In this document: in pieces, positions 35,289-43,851 of the stretch
Position numbering within the stretch: position 1 is the stretch's first letter
Layout of the letters: each line of letters begins with the position of its first letter
DNA from: CALKJP01 sp046299555
GTDB taxonomy: Bacteria; Bacteroidota; Bacteroidia; JACCXN01
Direction: 5' to 3'
DNA length: 64,000 nt
Assembly (NCBI GenBank): GCA_046299555.1
Contig: JBKBHS010000001.1
Coordinates: 1,550,001-1,614,000 of the forward strand
Notes under the pieces: model-generated
Seen by the model: only the letters and a program-made list of their open reading frames with translations
Database searches by the model: none
What the model was told of the DNA's origin: nothing
Made by a program: the position numbers and the translations under genes

Positions 35289-37331
35289 ATGAATTTTATT
35301 TACCCCACATTTTTATTTGCACTTTCGGCTTTAGCCATTCCCATTATAGTACATTTATTTAATTTCAGGAAGTATAAAAAAATTTACTTTCCTAACGTTC
35401 GTTTTTTAAAGGCTGTAAAAGAAGAAACACAATCTCAATCGCGCTTAAAACATTTGTTAATTCTTGCAGCTCGGCTATTAGCCATAACCTGCTTGGTTTT
35501 TGCCTTTGCACAGCCATATATACCTTTAGCCGAAAATCAAATTATAAAGGGTGAGCAATATGTTGGAATTTATATTGACAATTCCTTTAGCATGGTTAAT
35601 GTAAGTGAAAACGGAAGATTACTAGATGATGCAAGAAACAAAGCAAAAGAAATTATAAAAGCATATAGCCCCAATGATAAGTTTCTATTAACTACGAATG
35701 ATTTTGAAGGGCGACATCAACGTTTGGCAAGCAGAGACGATGTTTTGGAGTGGATTGATGAGATTAAAGAAAGTGCCATACATAGAAAGTTAGATGAAAT
35801 TTTAAGCAGGCAAAAAGATGTTTTAAAATCGAATGAATCATCCAAAGCAATTTCATATATTTTGTCTGACTTTCAAACCAATTTTGTAAATGCTGATAAA
35901 CTTAAATTAGATACACTTTCACAAATTAGATTAATACCTATCTCAACCCTCAATAATAATAATCTTTATATAGACTCGATTGCTTTTGCAACACCCTATC
36001 GTCAACTTAATCAACCCGAAGAATTATGGGTAAGAGTAATAAATAAGGGTGATAAAAAAGCAGATAATGTTTCGTTAAAGCTATTTGTTAATGGTAAACA
36101 AAAAGCTATTGCCGCAACCAATATAGAAGCCGGGGAAAGCCAAATGGTAAAACTCGGATTTACCATTTCAGAACCCGGTTGGCAGCAAGCTCAAATTAAA
36201 TTAACGGATTATCCTATTACCTATGATGATGATTTATATTTTAGTTTTAATGTAGCAGATAAGATAAATGTATTGTGTATAAATGGAGAAAAAGAAAGTC
36301 CCTATATTAATAAATTATTTAAAGATGATGCCTATTTTAATTTTAATAATATCAACGAAAAGCAGATTAATTATGCAGATTTTGCAACATATTCATTCAT
36401 TATTTTAAACGAAATAAACTCCATATCATCAGGCCTTGCACAAGAGTTACAACGATTTATTCAAAATGGCGGAAGTGTATTTTTAATCCCTAATATTAAT
36501 GCAGATATTGTTAGTTATAATTTTTTTACACAAAACTTAAATGCCTGTACCTTTCAAAACCTTGATACCTTTGATGTTAAAACTACACGCATAAATTCAG
36601 CACACCCAATATATGCCAATGTATTTGAACGAATACCTGAAAATATCGATTTACCCATATGTTTATCGCATTATCCCTTACTTATCACATCAAAGACTAA
36701 TTTCGATTGGTTGTTGATGCTTGCTAATAATCGTCCGTTAATTACTTCACATGCTTATCAAAAAGGAAAATTGTATGTAAGTGCAGTTTCTTTAAATGCA
36801 GCATTTGGTAATTTAGCCCGACATGCCATTTTTGTTCCAACACTCTATAAAATGGCCTTAAACAGTGTTTTAAACACACCATTGTTTTATACCATAGGTA
36901 AAGATGAAGTTATAGAATTATCGGGAATTAATCTTAAAGGAGAAAATATTTTGGAATTAAAAAATGATAAATTAAAAACAGAATTAATTCCTGAAATTAA
37001 ATGGGAGCAAGGAAATATAAAGTTATATGTTTACAATCTAATACAAAATGCGGCCAATTTTGATGTACTTTCAGAAAAACAAAAAGTAGCATCGGTATCA
37101 TTTAATTTCGACAGAAACGAATCGGATTTAAATTTTTTAAATAAAACAGATTTAGAACAGCTTATTGAAAAAAATGGATGGACTAATGTAGCTGTTTTAG
37201 AAGCCATGAGCGGAAACTTAGCTCAAACAATACAAAAATTAAATAAAGGAATACCACTTTGGAAATGGTTTATACTGCTTACTTTAGTATTTTTAGCCAT
37301 AGAAATTTTATTGATTAAATTTTATAAATAA
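35289..37331 (+). CDS. BatA domain-containing protein
   Basis: A 680-residue membrane protein with the N-terminal BatA module (MNFIYPTFLFALSALAIPII, HLFNFRKYKKIYFPNVRFLK, then LLILAARLLAITCLVFAFAQ) typical of Bacteroidota aerotolerance-type proteins: two helices around a short conserved loop. A VWA-like domain follows with the partial metal site YIDNSFSMVN. A long periplasmic region with a glutamine-amidotransferase-like fold (ELQRFIQNGGSVFLIPNI) comes next, then one C-terminal helix (WFILLTLVFLAIEILLIKFY). The molecular role is not known. The pseudo-dihydroorotase gene starts 2 bases later, so the two are coupled. Confidence 0.92.
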   Translation: MNFIYPTFLFALSALAIPIIVHLFNFRKYKKIYFPNVRFLKAVKEETQSQSRLKHLLILAARLLAITCLVFAFAQPYIPLAENQIIKGEQYVGIYIDNSFSMVNVSENGRLLDDARNKAKEIIKAYSPNDKFLLTTNDFEGRHQRLASRDDVLEWIDEIKESAIHRKLDEILSRQKDVLKSNESSKAISYILSDFQTNFVNADKLKLDTLSQIRLIPISTLNNNNLYIDSIAFATPYRQLNQPEELWVRVINKGDKKADNVSLKLFVNGKQKAIAATNIEAGESQMVKLGFTISEPGWQQAQIKLTDYPITYDDDLYFSFNVADKINVLCINGEKESPYINKLFKDDAYFNFNNINEKQINYADFATYSFIILNEINSISSGLAQELQRFIQNGGSVFLIPNINADIVSYNFFTQNLNACTFQNLDTFDVKTTRINSAHPIYANVFERIPENIDLPICLSHYPLLITSKTNFDWLLMLANNRPLITSHAYQKGKLYVSAVSLNAAFGNLARHAIFVPTLYKMALNSVLNTPLFYTIGKDEVIELSGINLKGENILELKNDKLKTELIPEIKWEQGNIKLYVYNLIQNAANFDVLSEKQKVASVSFNFDRNESDLNFLNKTDLEQLIEKNGWTNVAVLEAMSGNLAQTIQKLNKGIPLWKWFILLTLVFLAIEILLIKFYK

Positions 37332-37333
37332 AG

Positions 37334-38599
37334 ATGAAATTACTCATTAAATCAGCCAAAATAGTTTGTAAAAAACATTCATTAAACGGAAAAATTACCG
37401 ACATATTAATTGAAAACGGTGTTATAACATCAATTGGAACTAATATTGAAAATAAGGAAGCTCAAATTTTTACAGCTGATAATTTACATGTATCGATAGG
37501 ATGGATGGATATGCGCGCAAATTTTTGTGACCCCGGATATGAACATCGTGAAGATTTAAAAACCGGTATCAAAGCTGCAGCAAAAGGCGGATTTACGGCT
37601 GTAGCACTTATGCCCTCTACTAATCCTCCCGTTCATAGCAAAAGCCAAGTAGAGTATATTATTAAAAATACCTTAGGGGCTATTACGCAGGTTTACCCTA
37701 TGGGATGCATATCGCAAAACAGAGAAGGAAAAGACATGGCCGAAATGTACGATATGAAATTAGCAGGAGCGGTTGCTTTTACAGATGATAAGCGCCCGAT
37801 AGAACATGCCGGATTATTATTGAGAGCTTTACAATACAACAAAATATTCAACGGATTAGTAATTAATTTTGCAGAAGATAAATCCATAGCAGGAAACGGA
37901 ATGGTAAATGAAGGCATAACAGCCACCAAATTAGGATTAAAATCAATACCGTCTATTGCAGAAGAAATAATGATAGAACGTGATATTGCCATAGCCGAAT
38001 ATGCCGATGCGCCACTTCATTTTACTTGTATATCAAGTGCTAAAAGTGTTGATATAATTGAAAAAGCTCAACATAAAGGTTTGAAAATTACAGCCGATGT
38101 AGCAGCTCATAATCTTTATTTTGACGATTCGGTTTTAGAAACCTTCGACAGTAATTATAAAGTAAAACCTCCATTTAGAACAAAAATTGATATTGAAAAA
38201 TTGATAGAAGGAATTAAAAAGGGCGTAATTTCAGTTATTTGCTCCGATCATACACCTTTAGAGGTAGAAATGAAAGAACGAGAATTTGACCATGCCGGGT
38301 TTGGTATTATTGCATTACAAACAGCCTTTGCCACTGCTAATGAAGCTTTAAAAAATATACTCAATTTAGATGATTGGATTACAACCATTACTACCAACCC
38401 ACGCAAAATATTAAATATCGAAATTCCAGAAATAAAAGAAGGTGCCAAAGCAAACCTTACCTTATTTAATCCCGATTTAACATGGGAGTTGAAAGAAGAA
38501 GACATTGTATCAAAATCTAAAAACTCTCCATTTATTGGTAAAAAGTTAATAGGAAAAGCCTTAGCAATAATTAATAATAATCAATTTCAAACTTGCTAA
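37334..38599 (+). CDS. Dihydroorotase homologue lacking the HxH metal motif
   Basis: A 421-residue amidohydrolase-superfamily protein of the multifunctional-complex dihydroorotase type. Family marks include GGFTAVALMPSTNPPVHS, AVAFTDDKRPIEHAG, SDHTPLEVEMKEREFDHAGF and a C-terminal TTNPRKILNI. The first metal motif, DxHxHxRxPG in active enzymes, reads DMRANFCDPGYEH here: both histidines and the substrate-binding arginine are replaced. From this I infer weak or no dihydroorotase activity. It may be a structural partner of aspartate transcarbamoylase, as non-catalytic dihydroorotases are in some bacteria. No other pyrimidine gene is nearby. Confidence 0.9.
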   Translation: MKLLIKSAKIVCKKHSLNGKITDILIENGVITSIGTNIENKEAQIFTADNLHVSIGWMDMRANFCDPGYEHREDLKTGIKAAAKGGFTAVALMPSTNPPVHSKSQVEYIIKNTLGAITQVYPMGCISQNREGKDMAEMYDMKLAGAVAFTDDKRPIEHAGLLLRALQYNKIFNGLVINFAEDKSIAGNGMVNEGITATKLGLKSIPSIAEEIMIERDIAIAEYADAPLHFTCISSAKSVDIIEKAQHKGLKITADVAAHNLYFDDSVLETFDSNYKVKPPFRTKIDIEKLIEGIKKGVISVICSDHTPLEVEMKEREFDHAGFGIIALQTAFATANEALKNILNLDDWITTITTNPRKILNIEIPEIKEGAKANLTLFNPDLTWELKEEDIVSKSKNSPFIGKKLIGKALAIINNNQFQTC

Positions 38600-38601
38600 A
38601 A

Positions 38602-38633
38602 AAATAATGCCTCTCGGATGAGAGGCATTATTT
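38602..38633 (-). terminator. Bidirectional hairpin between dihydroorotase homologue and ndk
   Basis: A perfect 14-bp stem AAATAATGCCTCTC / GAGAGGCATTATTT with loop GGAT. The T-run is longer on the minus strand, so it best fits as the ndk terminator while also facing the plus-strand gene. Confidence 0.8.
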
Positions 38634-38651
38634 CAGATAATATAAATTCAA

Positions 38652-39071
38652 TTAAAACTTATCCATTTCAGCAAAGAAGAAAGAACCTTCAATAGCGGCA
38701 TTTTCATCGCTGTCGGAGCCATGAATGGCATTAGCAGCAATAGAAGTAGCAAACATTTTGCGTATGGTGCCTTCTTCAGCTTTTGCAGGGTCGGTAGCAC
38801 CAATTAGTTTACGAAAATCTTCTACTGCATTTTCTTTTTCTAAAATTGCAGCTACTATTGGTCCTGAAGTCATATAATCTACTAACTCGCCAAAAAAAGG
38901 ACGCTCTTTATGAACAGCATAAAATTTACCTGCCGTATCTTTACTTAAACGTGTCATTCGCATAGCTACTATGCGAAAACCGGCTTCATTTATTTTAGCT
39001 AAAATAGCCCCAATGTGTCCGTTTTGAACAGCATCGGGCTTAATCATGGTAAAAGTTCTGTTTGTTGCCAT
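38652..39071 (-). CDS. ndk: Nucleoside diphosphate kinase
   Basis: A 139-residue cytoplasmic enzyme transferring the terminal phosphate from ATP to nucleoside diphosphates through a phosphohistidine. The N-terminus TFTMIKPDAVQNGHIGAIL and the active-site motif NAIHGSDSDENA with the catalytic histidine (about residue 116) are diagnostic. Further marks are FYAVHKERPFFGELVDYMTSGP and LIGATDPAKAEEGTIR. Length is standard. It is monocistronic, with a -7 box at 39110 and a hairpin downstream. Confidence 0.98.
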   Translation of the reverse strand: MATNRTFTMIKPDAVQNGHIGAILAKINEAGFRIVAMRMTRLSKDTAGKFYAVHKERPFFGELVDYMTSGPIVAAILEKENAVEDFRKLIGATDPAKAEEGTIRKMFATSIAANAIHGSDSDENAAIEGSFFFAEMDKF

Positions 39072-39109
39072 TTTATATCTTTATAAATTAATTTTTTTAA
39101 AAGCGAGTG

Positions 39110-39117
39110 CAAAATTA
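39110..39117 (-). promoter_or_regulatory. -7 promoter box of ndk
   Basis: TAATTTTG on the minus strand, exact TAnnTTTG, 38 bases before the ndk ATG. Confidence 0.6.
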
Positions 39118-39157
39118 GAAATTAAAAGCATTCCATAGCTATACCAATTCAATTTTT

Positions 39158-39165
39158 TATCTTTA
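39158..39165 (+). promoter_or_regulatory. -7 promoter box of the NrnA/FKBP operon
   Basis: TATCTTTA (one base from TAnnTTTG) 21 bases before the DHH gene, similar to the box at 35273. Both are followed by C. Confidence 0.45.
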
Positions 39166-39186
39166 CGAAATAAATCCTAAATAAGT

Positions 39187-40206
39187 ATGTTCAAAGCAAA
39201 AGACCTCGAAAAATTAAAAAAATTATTATCTGAAACTCGTTCTGTAGTTATATTAAGTCACAAAAATCCTGATGGCGATGCAGTAGGCTCTGCTTTGGGC
39301 TTATATCATTACTTAGTACAATTAAAGCATAAAGTTACGGTAATATTACCCGATGCATTTCCTGAATATTTAGCATGGATGCCCGATAGCTCAAAAATTT
39401 TAATTTACGAAGAACACCCTAAAAAATGTGTAACAAAAATTAATGAAGCCGAATTAATTTTTTGTGTAGATTTTAATACCTTAAACAGAGTGGGTGATTT
39501 AGACGAACCTGTACGTTTGTCTAATGTTCCTAAAGTATTAATTGATCATCATCCGCAACCCGAAAATTTTGCAACATGGGTTAATTCTGATGTTAAATCA
39601 AGTTCTACCTCTCAACTAATATATGAAACCATTGTTCAACTTGGTGATAAGAAGAAAATAAATAAAAAAGTTGCAAATTGCCTTTATACCGGAATAATGA
39701 CCGACACCGGTTCATTTCGTTTTCCATCTACAAAATCGGAAACCCACAGAATTGCAGCTGAGTTAATAGATGCAGGAGCCGATAATTGTATGGTACACGA
39801 TAAAGTTTTTGACCAAAATACCGAAAGTAGAATGCGTTTATTAGGCTATTGCTTAAGCGAAAAACTAAAAATATTCGAAGAGTTTGGAACAGCCTACATT
39901 ACCTTATCAAAAGACGAATTACAACATTTTAATTATCAAAAAGGAGATACCGAGGGAGTTGTAAATTATGCACTCTCTATAAAAGGAATTAAGTTTGCAG
40001 CCATATTTAAAGAAAACGAAGATCATATTCGTATTTCATTTCGTTCTAAAGGAAAATTTTCTGTTAATGATTTTGCAAGAAAACACTTTAATGGTGGCGG
40101 TCACATCAATGCTGCAGGTGGCAATTCCGATCTTTCATTAGATGAAACCATCAGTAAATTTGTTTCATTATTACCGGAATATAGAAAAGAATTAACATCA
40201 AAATAA
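39187..40206 (+). CDS. DHH-family phosphoesterase (NrnA-like)
   Basis: A 339-residue bifunctional-type oligoribonuclease / pAp phosphatase. The DHH domain has SHKNPDGDAVGSALGLYHYL (metal site DGDAVGS), FCVDFNTLNRVG, LIDHHPQPENFA (the DHH triad) and MTDTGSFRFPSTKS. The C-terminal DHHA1 domain carries HIRISFRSKGKFSVNDFARK and FNGGGHINAAGG. It degrades short RNA fragments and removes 3'-phosphate from pAp in characterised homologues. The GldI-like gene starts 3 bases downstream, an order I recall from flavobacterial genomes. Confidence 0.94.
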   Translation: MFKAKDLEKLKKLLSETRSVVILSHKNPDGDAVGSALGLYHYLVQLKHKVTVILPDAFPEYLAWMPDSSKILIYEEHPKKCVTKINEAELIFCVDFNTLNRVGDLDEPVRLSNVPKVLIDHHPQPENFATWVNSDVKSSSTSQLIYETIVQLGDKKKINKKVANCLYTGIMTDTGSFRFPSTKSETHRIAAELIDAGADNCMVHDKVFDQNTESRMRLLGYCLSEKLKIFEEFGTAYITLSKDELQHFNYQKGDTEGVVNYALSIKGIKFAAIFKENEDHIRISFRSKGKFSVNDFARKHFNGGGHINAAGGNSDLSLDETISKFVSLLPEYRKELTSK

Positions 40207-40209
40207 AGT

Positions 40210-40722
40210 ATGAAGTTTTTATTATCGTGTTTGATGCTAATTTTTATGTTGTCCTGCGTTGAAGAAAAAAAGCAAACCCCACATTTTAGCGAACGCGAAT
40301 TTAGGGATACCATGATTAAGGTAAATAAAAAATTTGTCGAAACAGAAAACGATCGTATAAACAAATACATTCAACGTAGAGGACTAAAAGTAACTGAAAC
40401 AGGAACCGGATTACGTTATGTTATTACTCATAAAGGCACAGGTATGCAAGCCAAAAACGGCATGATTGCAAGAGTGAAGTACAAAGTAAGTTTGTTAAAC
40501 GGTACCGTGTGCTATGATAAAACTAATACTTACGAAGAATTTTTAATCGGAATGGACGATGTAGAAAGCGGATTACACGAAGGGATAACTTACATGCATG
40601 TAGGCGATAAAGCTATTTTAATTTTACCCACTCATTTAGCTCATGGATTAATTGGCGATTTGAATAAAATTCCTCCACAATCAACCATTATTTACGAAAT
40701 TGAATTACTTGCTCTTTTTTAA
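40210..40722 (+). CDS. FKBP-type peptidyl-prolyl isomerase lipoprotein, GldI-like
   Basis: A 170-residue lipoprotein. The signal peptide ends in the lipobox LMLSC, so the mature protein begins with a lipidated cysteine. One FKBP domain spans about residues 60-168. Its core is divergent: canonical FD becomes YD (VCYDKTN) and the binding-pocket tryptophan region VxGW becomes ESGLHEG, yet IPPQSTIIYEIELL is kept. This pattern and the upstream DHH phosphoesterase resemble gliding-motility protein GldI of Flavobacterium. No other gld genes are in the window, so motility is not implied. It heads a run of four FKBP genes. Confidence 0.85.
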   Translation: MKFLLSCLMLIFMLSCVEEKKQTPHFSEREFRDTMIKVNKKFVETENDRINKYIQRRGLKVTETGTGLRYVITHKGTGMQAKNGMIARVKYKVSLLNGTVCYDKTNTYEEFLIGMDDVESGLHEGITYMHVGDKAILILPTHLAHGLIGDLNKIPPQSTIIYEIELLALF

Positions 40723-40733
40723 TTTGAAAAACC

Positions 40734-40796
40734 ATTAACCAATAACTAATAACTAATAACTAATAACTAATAACCAATAGCTAATAACCAATAACC
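40734..40796 (+). repeat. 7-bp tandem repeat between two FKBP genes
   Basis: Nine 7-base units: ATTAACC, four copies of AATAACT, then AATAACC, AATAGCT and two AATAACC. It fills most of the 89-base gap between the GldI-like gene and the next FKBP gene. Confidence 0.9.
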
Positions 40797-40811
40797 GGTA
40801 AATTACATTTA

Positions 40812-41660
40812 ATGAAAAAACTACTCCTTTTAATTTTTGTTGTTTTCGGTTTAAGCGCTTGTTTTCAATCGCCATACGAGGGTTTTTCATATGGAGGCGA
40901 TTTTTATTATAAACGCATCACCTTTGGCGATGGAGAAACCTATCCTCGAAAAGATGAATACATTGTTTCGTATTTTCAATTTAAAGATAAAAACGGCAAT
41001 TTAATAGATAATAATAAACTAAGAATTCGGCAAGGTTCATATATGAATCATTTTGATAAATTAAAAAATGAAACTTTGCAAGATGCACTTAAACTGATGA
41101 GTGGAGGCGATAGTGTTCATTTTATTTTTAATGCTCAAGATATATTACGCCCTCATATTAAAGATATTGATACCGTTTTTGCAGAAGTAAAAATGTTTGC
41201 AGTATATTCAAACGAAGAATATCAAAAAGTATTAGCCGATTTTGAAAAATGGAATCAGTCGGAAGATAAATATGAAAAAAAATTACTTAAAAAATATTTA
41301 GTAAAAAATAAAATAAAAATTAAACCAGAAGAAGAAGGGTTGTATATAATTCCAATTAAAGAAGGAAAAGGTAAAACACCGCAAATGGGCGATGTAGCTT
41401 ATATACATTACAAAGGATATTTTTTAGACGGAACTGAATTTGATAATACTTACAATCGCGAACCATTAGAGTATCGTATTGGCGAAAAAGACCAAGTAAT
41501 TAGAGGATTTGAAATAGCCATACCAAAATTAAATAAAGGAGCTAAAGCAAAACTCATAATTCCTTCTTATCTTGCATTCGGAAAAAATGGCTCATCCTCC
41601 GGAATTGTGCCACCCAATACTACTTTAATTTATGAAGTTGAACTAATTAAAATTCTTTAA
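40812..41660 (+). CDS. FKBP-type isomerase lipoprotein with degenerate N-terminal domain
   Basis: A 282-residue lipoprotein (signal peptide with lipobox LSAC, lipidated Cys17). Residues about 25-140 resemble an FKBP fold in pattern (EYIVSYFQFKDKNGNL, LMSGGDSVHFIF, DTVFAEVKMFAV) but lack pocket residues. After a charged helix, a canonical FKBP domain occupies about 180-281: YIHYKGYFLDGTEFDNT, VIRGFEIAIPKLNKGAKAKL, IVPPNTTLIYEVELIKI. The pocket tryptophan is replaced by phenylalanine (RGFE). It is likely a periplasmic or outer-membrane folding catalyst or chaperone. Confidence 0.88.
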   Translation: MKKLLLLIFVVFGLSACFQSPYEGFSYGGDFYYKRITFGDGETYPRKDEYIVSYFQFKDKNGNLIDNNKLRIRQGSYMNHFDKLKNETLQDALKLMSGGDSVHFIFNAQDILRPHIKDIDTVFAEVKMFAVYSNEEYQKVLADFEKWNQSEDKYEKKLLKKYLVKNKIKIKPEEEGLYIIPIKEGKGKTPQMGDVAYIHYKGYFLDGTEFDNTYNREPLEYRIGEKDQVIRGFEIAIPKLNKGAKAKLIIPSYLAFGKNGSSSGIVPPNTTLIYEVELIKIL

Positions 41661-41669
41661 ATTAAACAC

Positions 41670-42572
41670 ATGAATAAACTAAAAATGTGGGCAATTACAG
41701 CCCTTGTAGCCGGTATAGCGGCATGCAACAATGGTCCTTATACTGGATACGAAAAAACCGAAACAGGATTATTATATAAATTTTATCGAAAAAATAGTGA
41801 TGCCCAAAAGCCTAATGTTGGCGATTTTGCTCACATGGAAATAAGCTATTTTACCGATAAAGATTCGCTGTTATTTTCAAGCGAAAAGTTCGGGTCGAAA
41901 TTTGTTATAAAAGTTGACAGCCCCTTATATAAAGGCGATATTATGGAAGGAATTGCCATGATGGCAACAGGCGATTCTGCTTCATTTTTAGTAACAGCCG
42001 ATTCATTTTACGTACATAATGTAGGAGGTATGCTACCAAGCGATATTACTCCCGGCTCAAAAATTAGATTTGAAATAAGAATGGATAAAGTTCAAACATT
42101 CGAAGAGCTTGAAAAAGAAAGACAAGAAAATGCTCGCGCTCAAAAAGAAAAAGAAAAACAAGAAATTGATAAGTATTTAGCCGACAATAATATTTCTGCT
42201 CAACCTTTAGAAAGCGGATTAATAATTATCGAAAAAGTTAAAGGCAATGGTAAAAAACCTCAAAATGGACAAAAAGTAAAAGTTAACTACACTGGAAAAT
42301 TGATAAGCGGAAAAGTATTTGATACCAGTATCGAAGCTGAGGCTAAAGCTGCAGGAGTTTTTAATCCCAATCGTCCGTATCAACCCTTTGAATTTACCTT
42401 AGGAGCCGGACAAGTAATTAGAGGATGGGACGAAGGTATTGCTCAACTTAGTCAAGGCTCAAAAGCTACACTCATAATTCCATCCGACTTAGGGTATGGT
42501 TCACAAGATATGGGTATTATACCTCCCAATTCAACATTAATATTTGAAGTTGAATTAGTTGGAATTAATTAA
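41670..42572 (+). CDS. FKBP-type isomerase lipoprotein, two-domain
   Basis: A 300-residue lipoprotein (MNKLKMWAITALVAGIAACN, lipobox IAAC). The N-terminal half has an FKBP-like arrangement without the catalytic pocket (ETGLLYKFYRKNSDAQKPN, MMATGDSASFLV, SKIRFEIRMDKV). A charged coiled helix (EKERQENARAQKEKEKQEID) links it to a canonical FKBP domain. That domain has VNYTGKLISGKVFDTSI, GQVIRGWDEGIAQL, GYGSQDMGIIPPNSTL, with all expected pocket residues. A short insertion (AEAKAAGVFNPNRPYQP) widens the first loop. It lies 9 bases after the preceding FKBP gene. Confidence 0.9.
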   Translation: MNKLKMWAITALVAGIAACNNGPYTGYEKTETGLLYKFYRKNSDAQKPNVGDFAHMEISYFTDKDSLLFSSEKFGSKFVIKVDSPLYKGDIMEGIAMMATGDSASFLVTADSFYVHNVGGMLPSDITPGSKIRFEIRMDKVQTFEELEKERQENARAQKEKEKQEIDKYLADNNISAQPLESGLIIIEKVKGNGKKPQNGQKVKVNYTGKLISGKVFDTSIEAEAKAAGVFNPNRPYQPFEFTLGAGQVIRGWDEGIAQLSQGSKATLIIPSDLGYGSQDMGIIPPNSTLIFEVELVGIN

Positions 42573-42584
42573 CTAAATTAGCTT

Positions 42585-43463
42585 ATGCAAAAAAAAATCA
42601 TAATATCATCATTAGCGGCTATGCTAATACTAAGCGTACCGGCCATAGCTCAAAAAAAAGAAAAAAATAAAAAAGTAAAAGAACCCAAAAAATTTTCTGT
42701 TTTGAATAAAGAATTTACCACCGAATCAGGCCTTAAATATAAAATTATACACGAAGGCAACGGACAACGTGCAAAAGCAGGTGATATGGTGAGTGTACAC
42801 TACACCGGAAAATTAACAAACGATTCTATTTTTGATAGTTCTTATAAACGTAATCAACCTATAAAATTTAAATTGGGGGCCGGTCAGGTAATTAAAGGTT
42901 GGGACGAAGGAATTGCATTGCTTAATGTAGGCGATAAAGCTATATTTACAATTCCGCCTGAATTAGGTTATGGCTCCAGAGCAGTAGGTCCAATACCTGC
43001 CAATTCTACTTTAATATTCGAAGTAGAATTATTACAAATTATAGAACGTCCAAAACCTTTTGATGTAAAAGGAAAAGATACTCTTAGCACGGCAAGCGGC
43101 TTAAAGTATATTAAAATAAATACAACCGAAGAAGAAAGTCCAAAAGCAGGCGATAGAGTTTTTGTTCACTACACCGGATTTTTTGAAGATGGTAAAATAT
43201 TCGACTCATCAGTTGAGCGTGGACAAGTATTTAATTTTGTATTAGGACAAGGACAAGTAATTGCCGGTTGGGACGAAGGTATAGCATTATTAAAAAAAGG
43301 TGAAAAAGCACGATTAATAGTGCCTTATCAATTAGCATATGGAGAAAACGGATATCCGCCTCATATCCCTCCTAAAGCAACTTTAATTTTTGATGTTGAA
43401 TTAATGGATATAACTTCATCATCGAACAACGGACATAGTCCGGGCGATGGACATAATCATTAA
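42585..43463 (+). CDS. Periplasmic FKBP-type isomerase with two canonical domains
   Basis: A 292-residue exported protein with an ordinary signal peptide (ending PAIAQ) and no lipobox, followed by a lysine-rich stretch (KKEKNKKVKEPKK). Two complete FKBP domains follow: the first (about 45-147) with VHYTGKLTNDSIFDSSY, VIKGWDEGIALL, GPIPANSTLIFEVELL, and the second (about 163-277) with VHYTGFFEDGKIFDSSV, VIAGWDEGIALL, PHIPPKATLIFDVEL. The C-terminus GHSPGDGHNH is histidine-rich and might bind metal, as the SlyD tail does; this is inference. It is the fourth FKBP gene in a row. Confidence 0.93.
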   Translation: MQKKIIISSLAAMLILSVPAIAQKKEKNKKVKEPKKFSVLNKEFTTESGLKYKIIHEGNGQRAKAGDMVSVHYTGKLTNDSIFDSSYKRNQPIKFKLGAGQVIKGWDEGIALLNVGDKAIFTIPPELGYGSRAVGPIPANSTLIFEVELLQIIERPKPFDVKGKDTLSTASGLKYIKINTTEEESPKAGDRVFVHYTGFFEDGKIFDSSVERGQVFNFVLGQGQVIAGWDEGIALLKKGEKARLIVPYQLAYGENGYPPHIPPKATLIFDVELMDITSSSNNGHSPGDGHNH

Positions 43464-43471
43464 TACTTTTC

Positions 43472-43729
43472 ATGTATAGTAGTGAAGATTTTAAAAAATT
43501 ATCGCTCGAAAAAAAATACCGCGAACTTCAAAAAAGCGGGAACTTTGTGGCCTCCAGATTTTATGGTGGTCATATTGTTTCTTTATTTACCTATAATGGT
43601 TTTTTTGTAGAGATGTGGAAACGTACTGCGCTTAATTATATAGATTGGATTGAAGTTGTAAATAACGATGCCTCTTTACGAGCTTATTTAGATTCAATTA
43701 ATATCAATATGGATGATTTATTTAATTAA
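43472..43729 (+). CDS. Small conserved-looking protein of unknown function
   Basis: An 85-residue acidic soluble protein with no signal peptide or membrane helix. It contains EKKYRELQKSGNFVASRFYG and VEMWKRTALNYIDWIEVV, aromatic-rich and helix-forming. I do not recognise a domain. It begins 8 bases after the last FKBP gene and runs into the terminator at 43728, so it belongs to that operon. Its good codon structure and position argue that it is real. Confidence 0.7.
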   Translation: MYSSEDFKKLSLEKKYRELQKSGNFVASRFYGGHIVSLFTYNGFFVEMWKRTALNYIDWIEVVNNDASLRAYLDSININMDDLFN

Positions 43730-43757
43730 AAAAGCCCTGATATATCAGGGCTTTTTT
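43728..43757. terminator. Perfect palindromic bidirectional terminator
   Basis: AAAAAAGCCCTGA, loop TATA, TCAGGGCTTTTTT: a 30-base perfect palindrome that overlaps the last bases of the small gene's stop codon. It faces the convergent PorE-like gene and can end both. Confidence 0.93.
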
Positions 43758-43851
43758 GAGAGATATTTTTTAATTGCTTGTAAGTTGAATTTATTTAATT
43801 TCCTAATACTGCAACAATTAATCTCAACAAATTTCTATCAATTTCTTAAAA

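Noticed and set aside
40210..40722. Assigning gliding motility to the organism from the GldI-like gene
   Set aside because: No gldB, gldD, gldK-N, gldJ or sprA is in the window; FKBP lipoproteins also occur in non-motile Bacteroidota.
40734..40796. Short tandem repeats as a possible iteron-type replication origin
   Set aside because: No DnaA boxes, replication gene or GC-skew evidence nearby; the array sits inside an operon.
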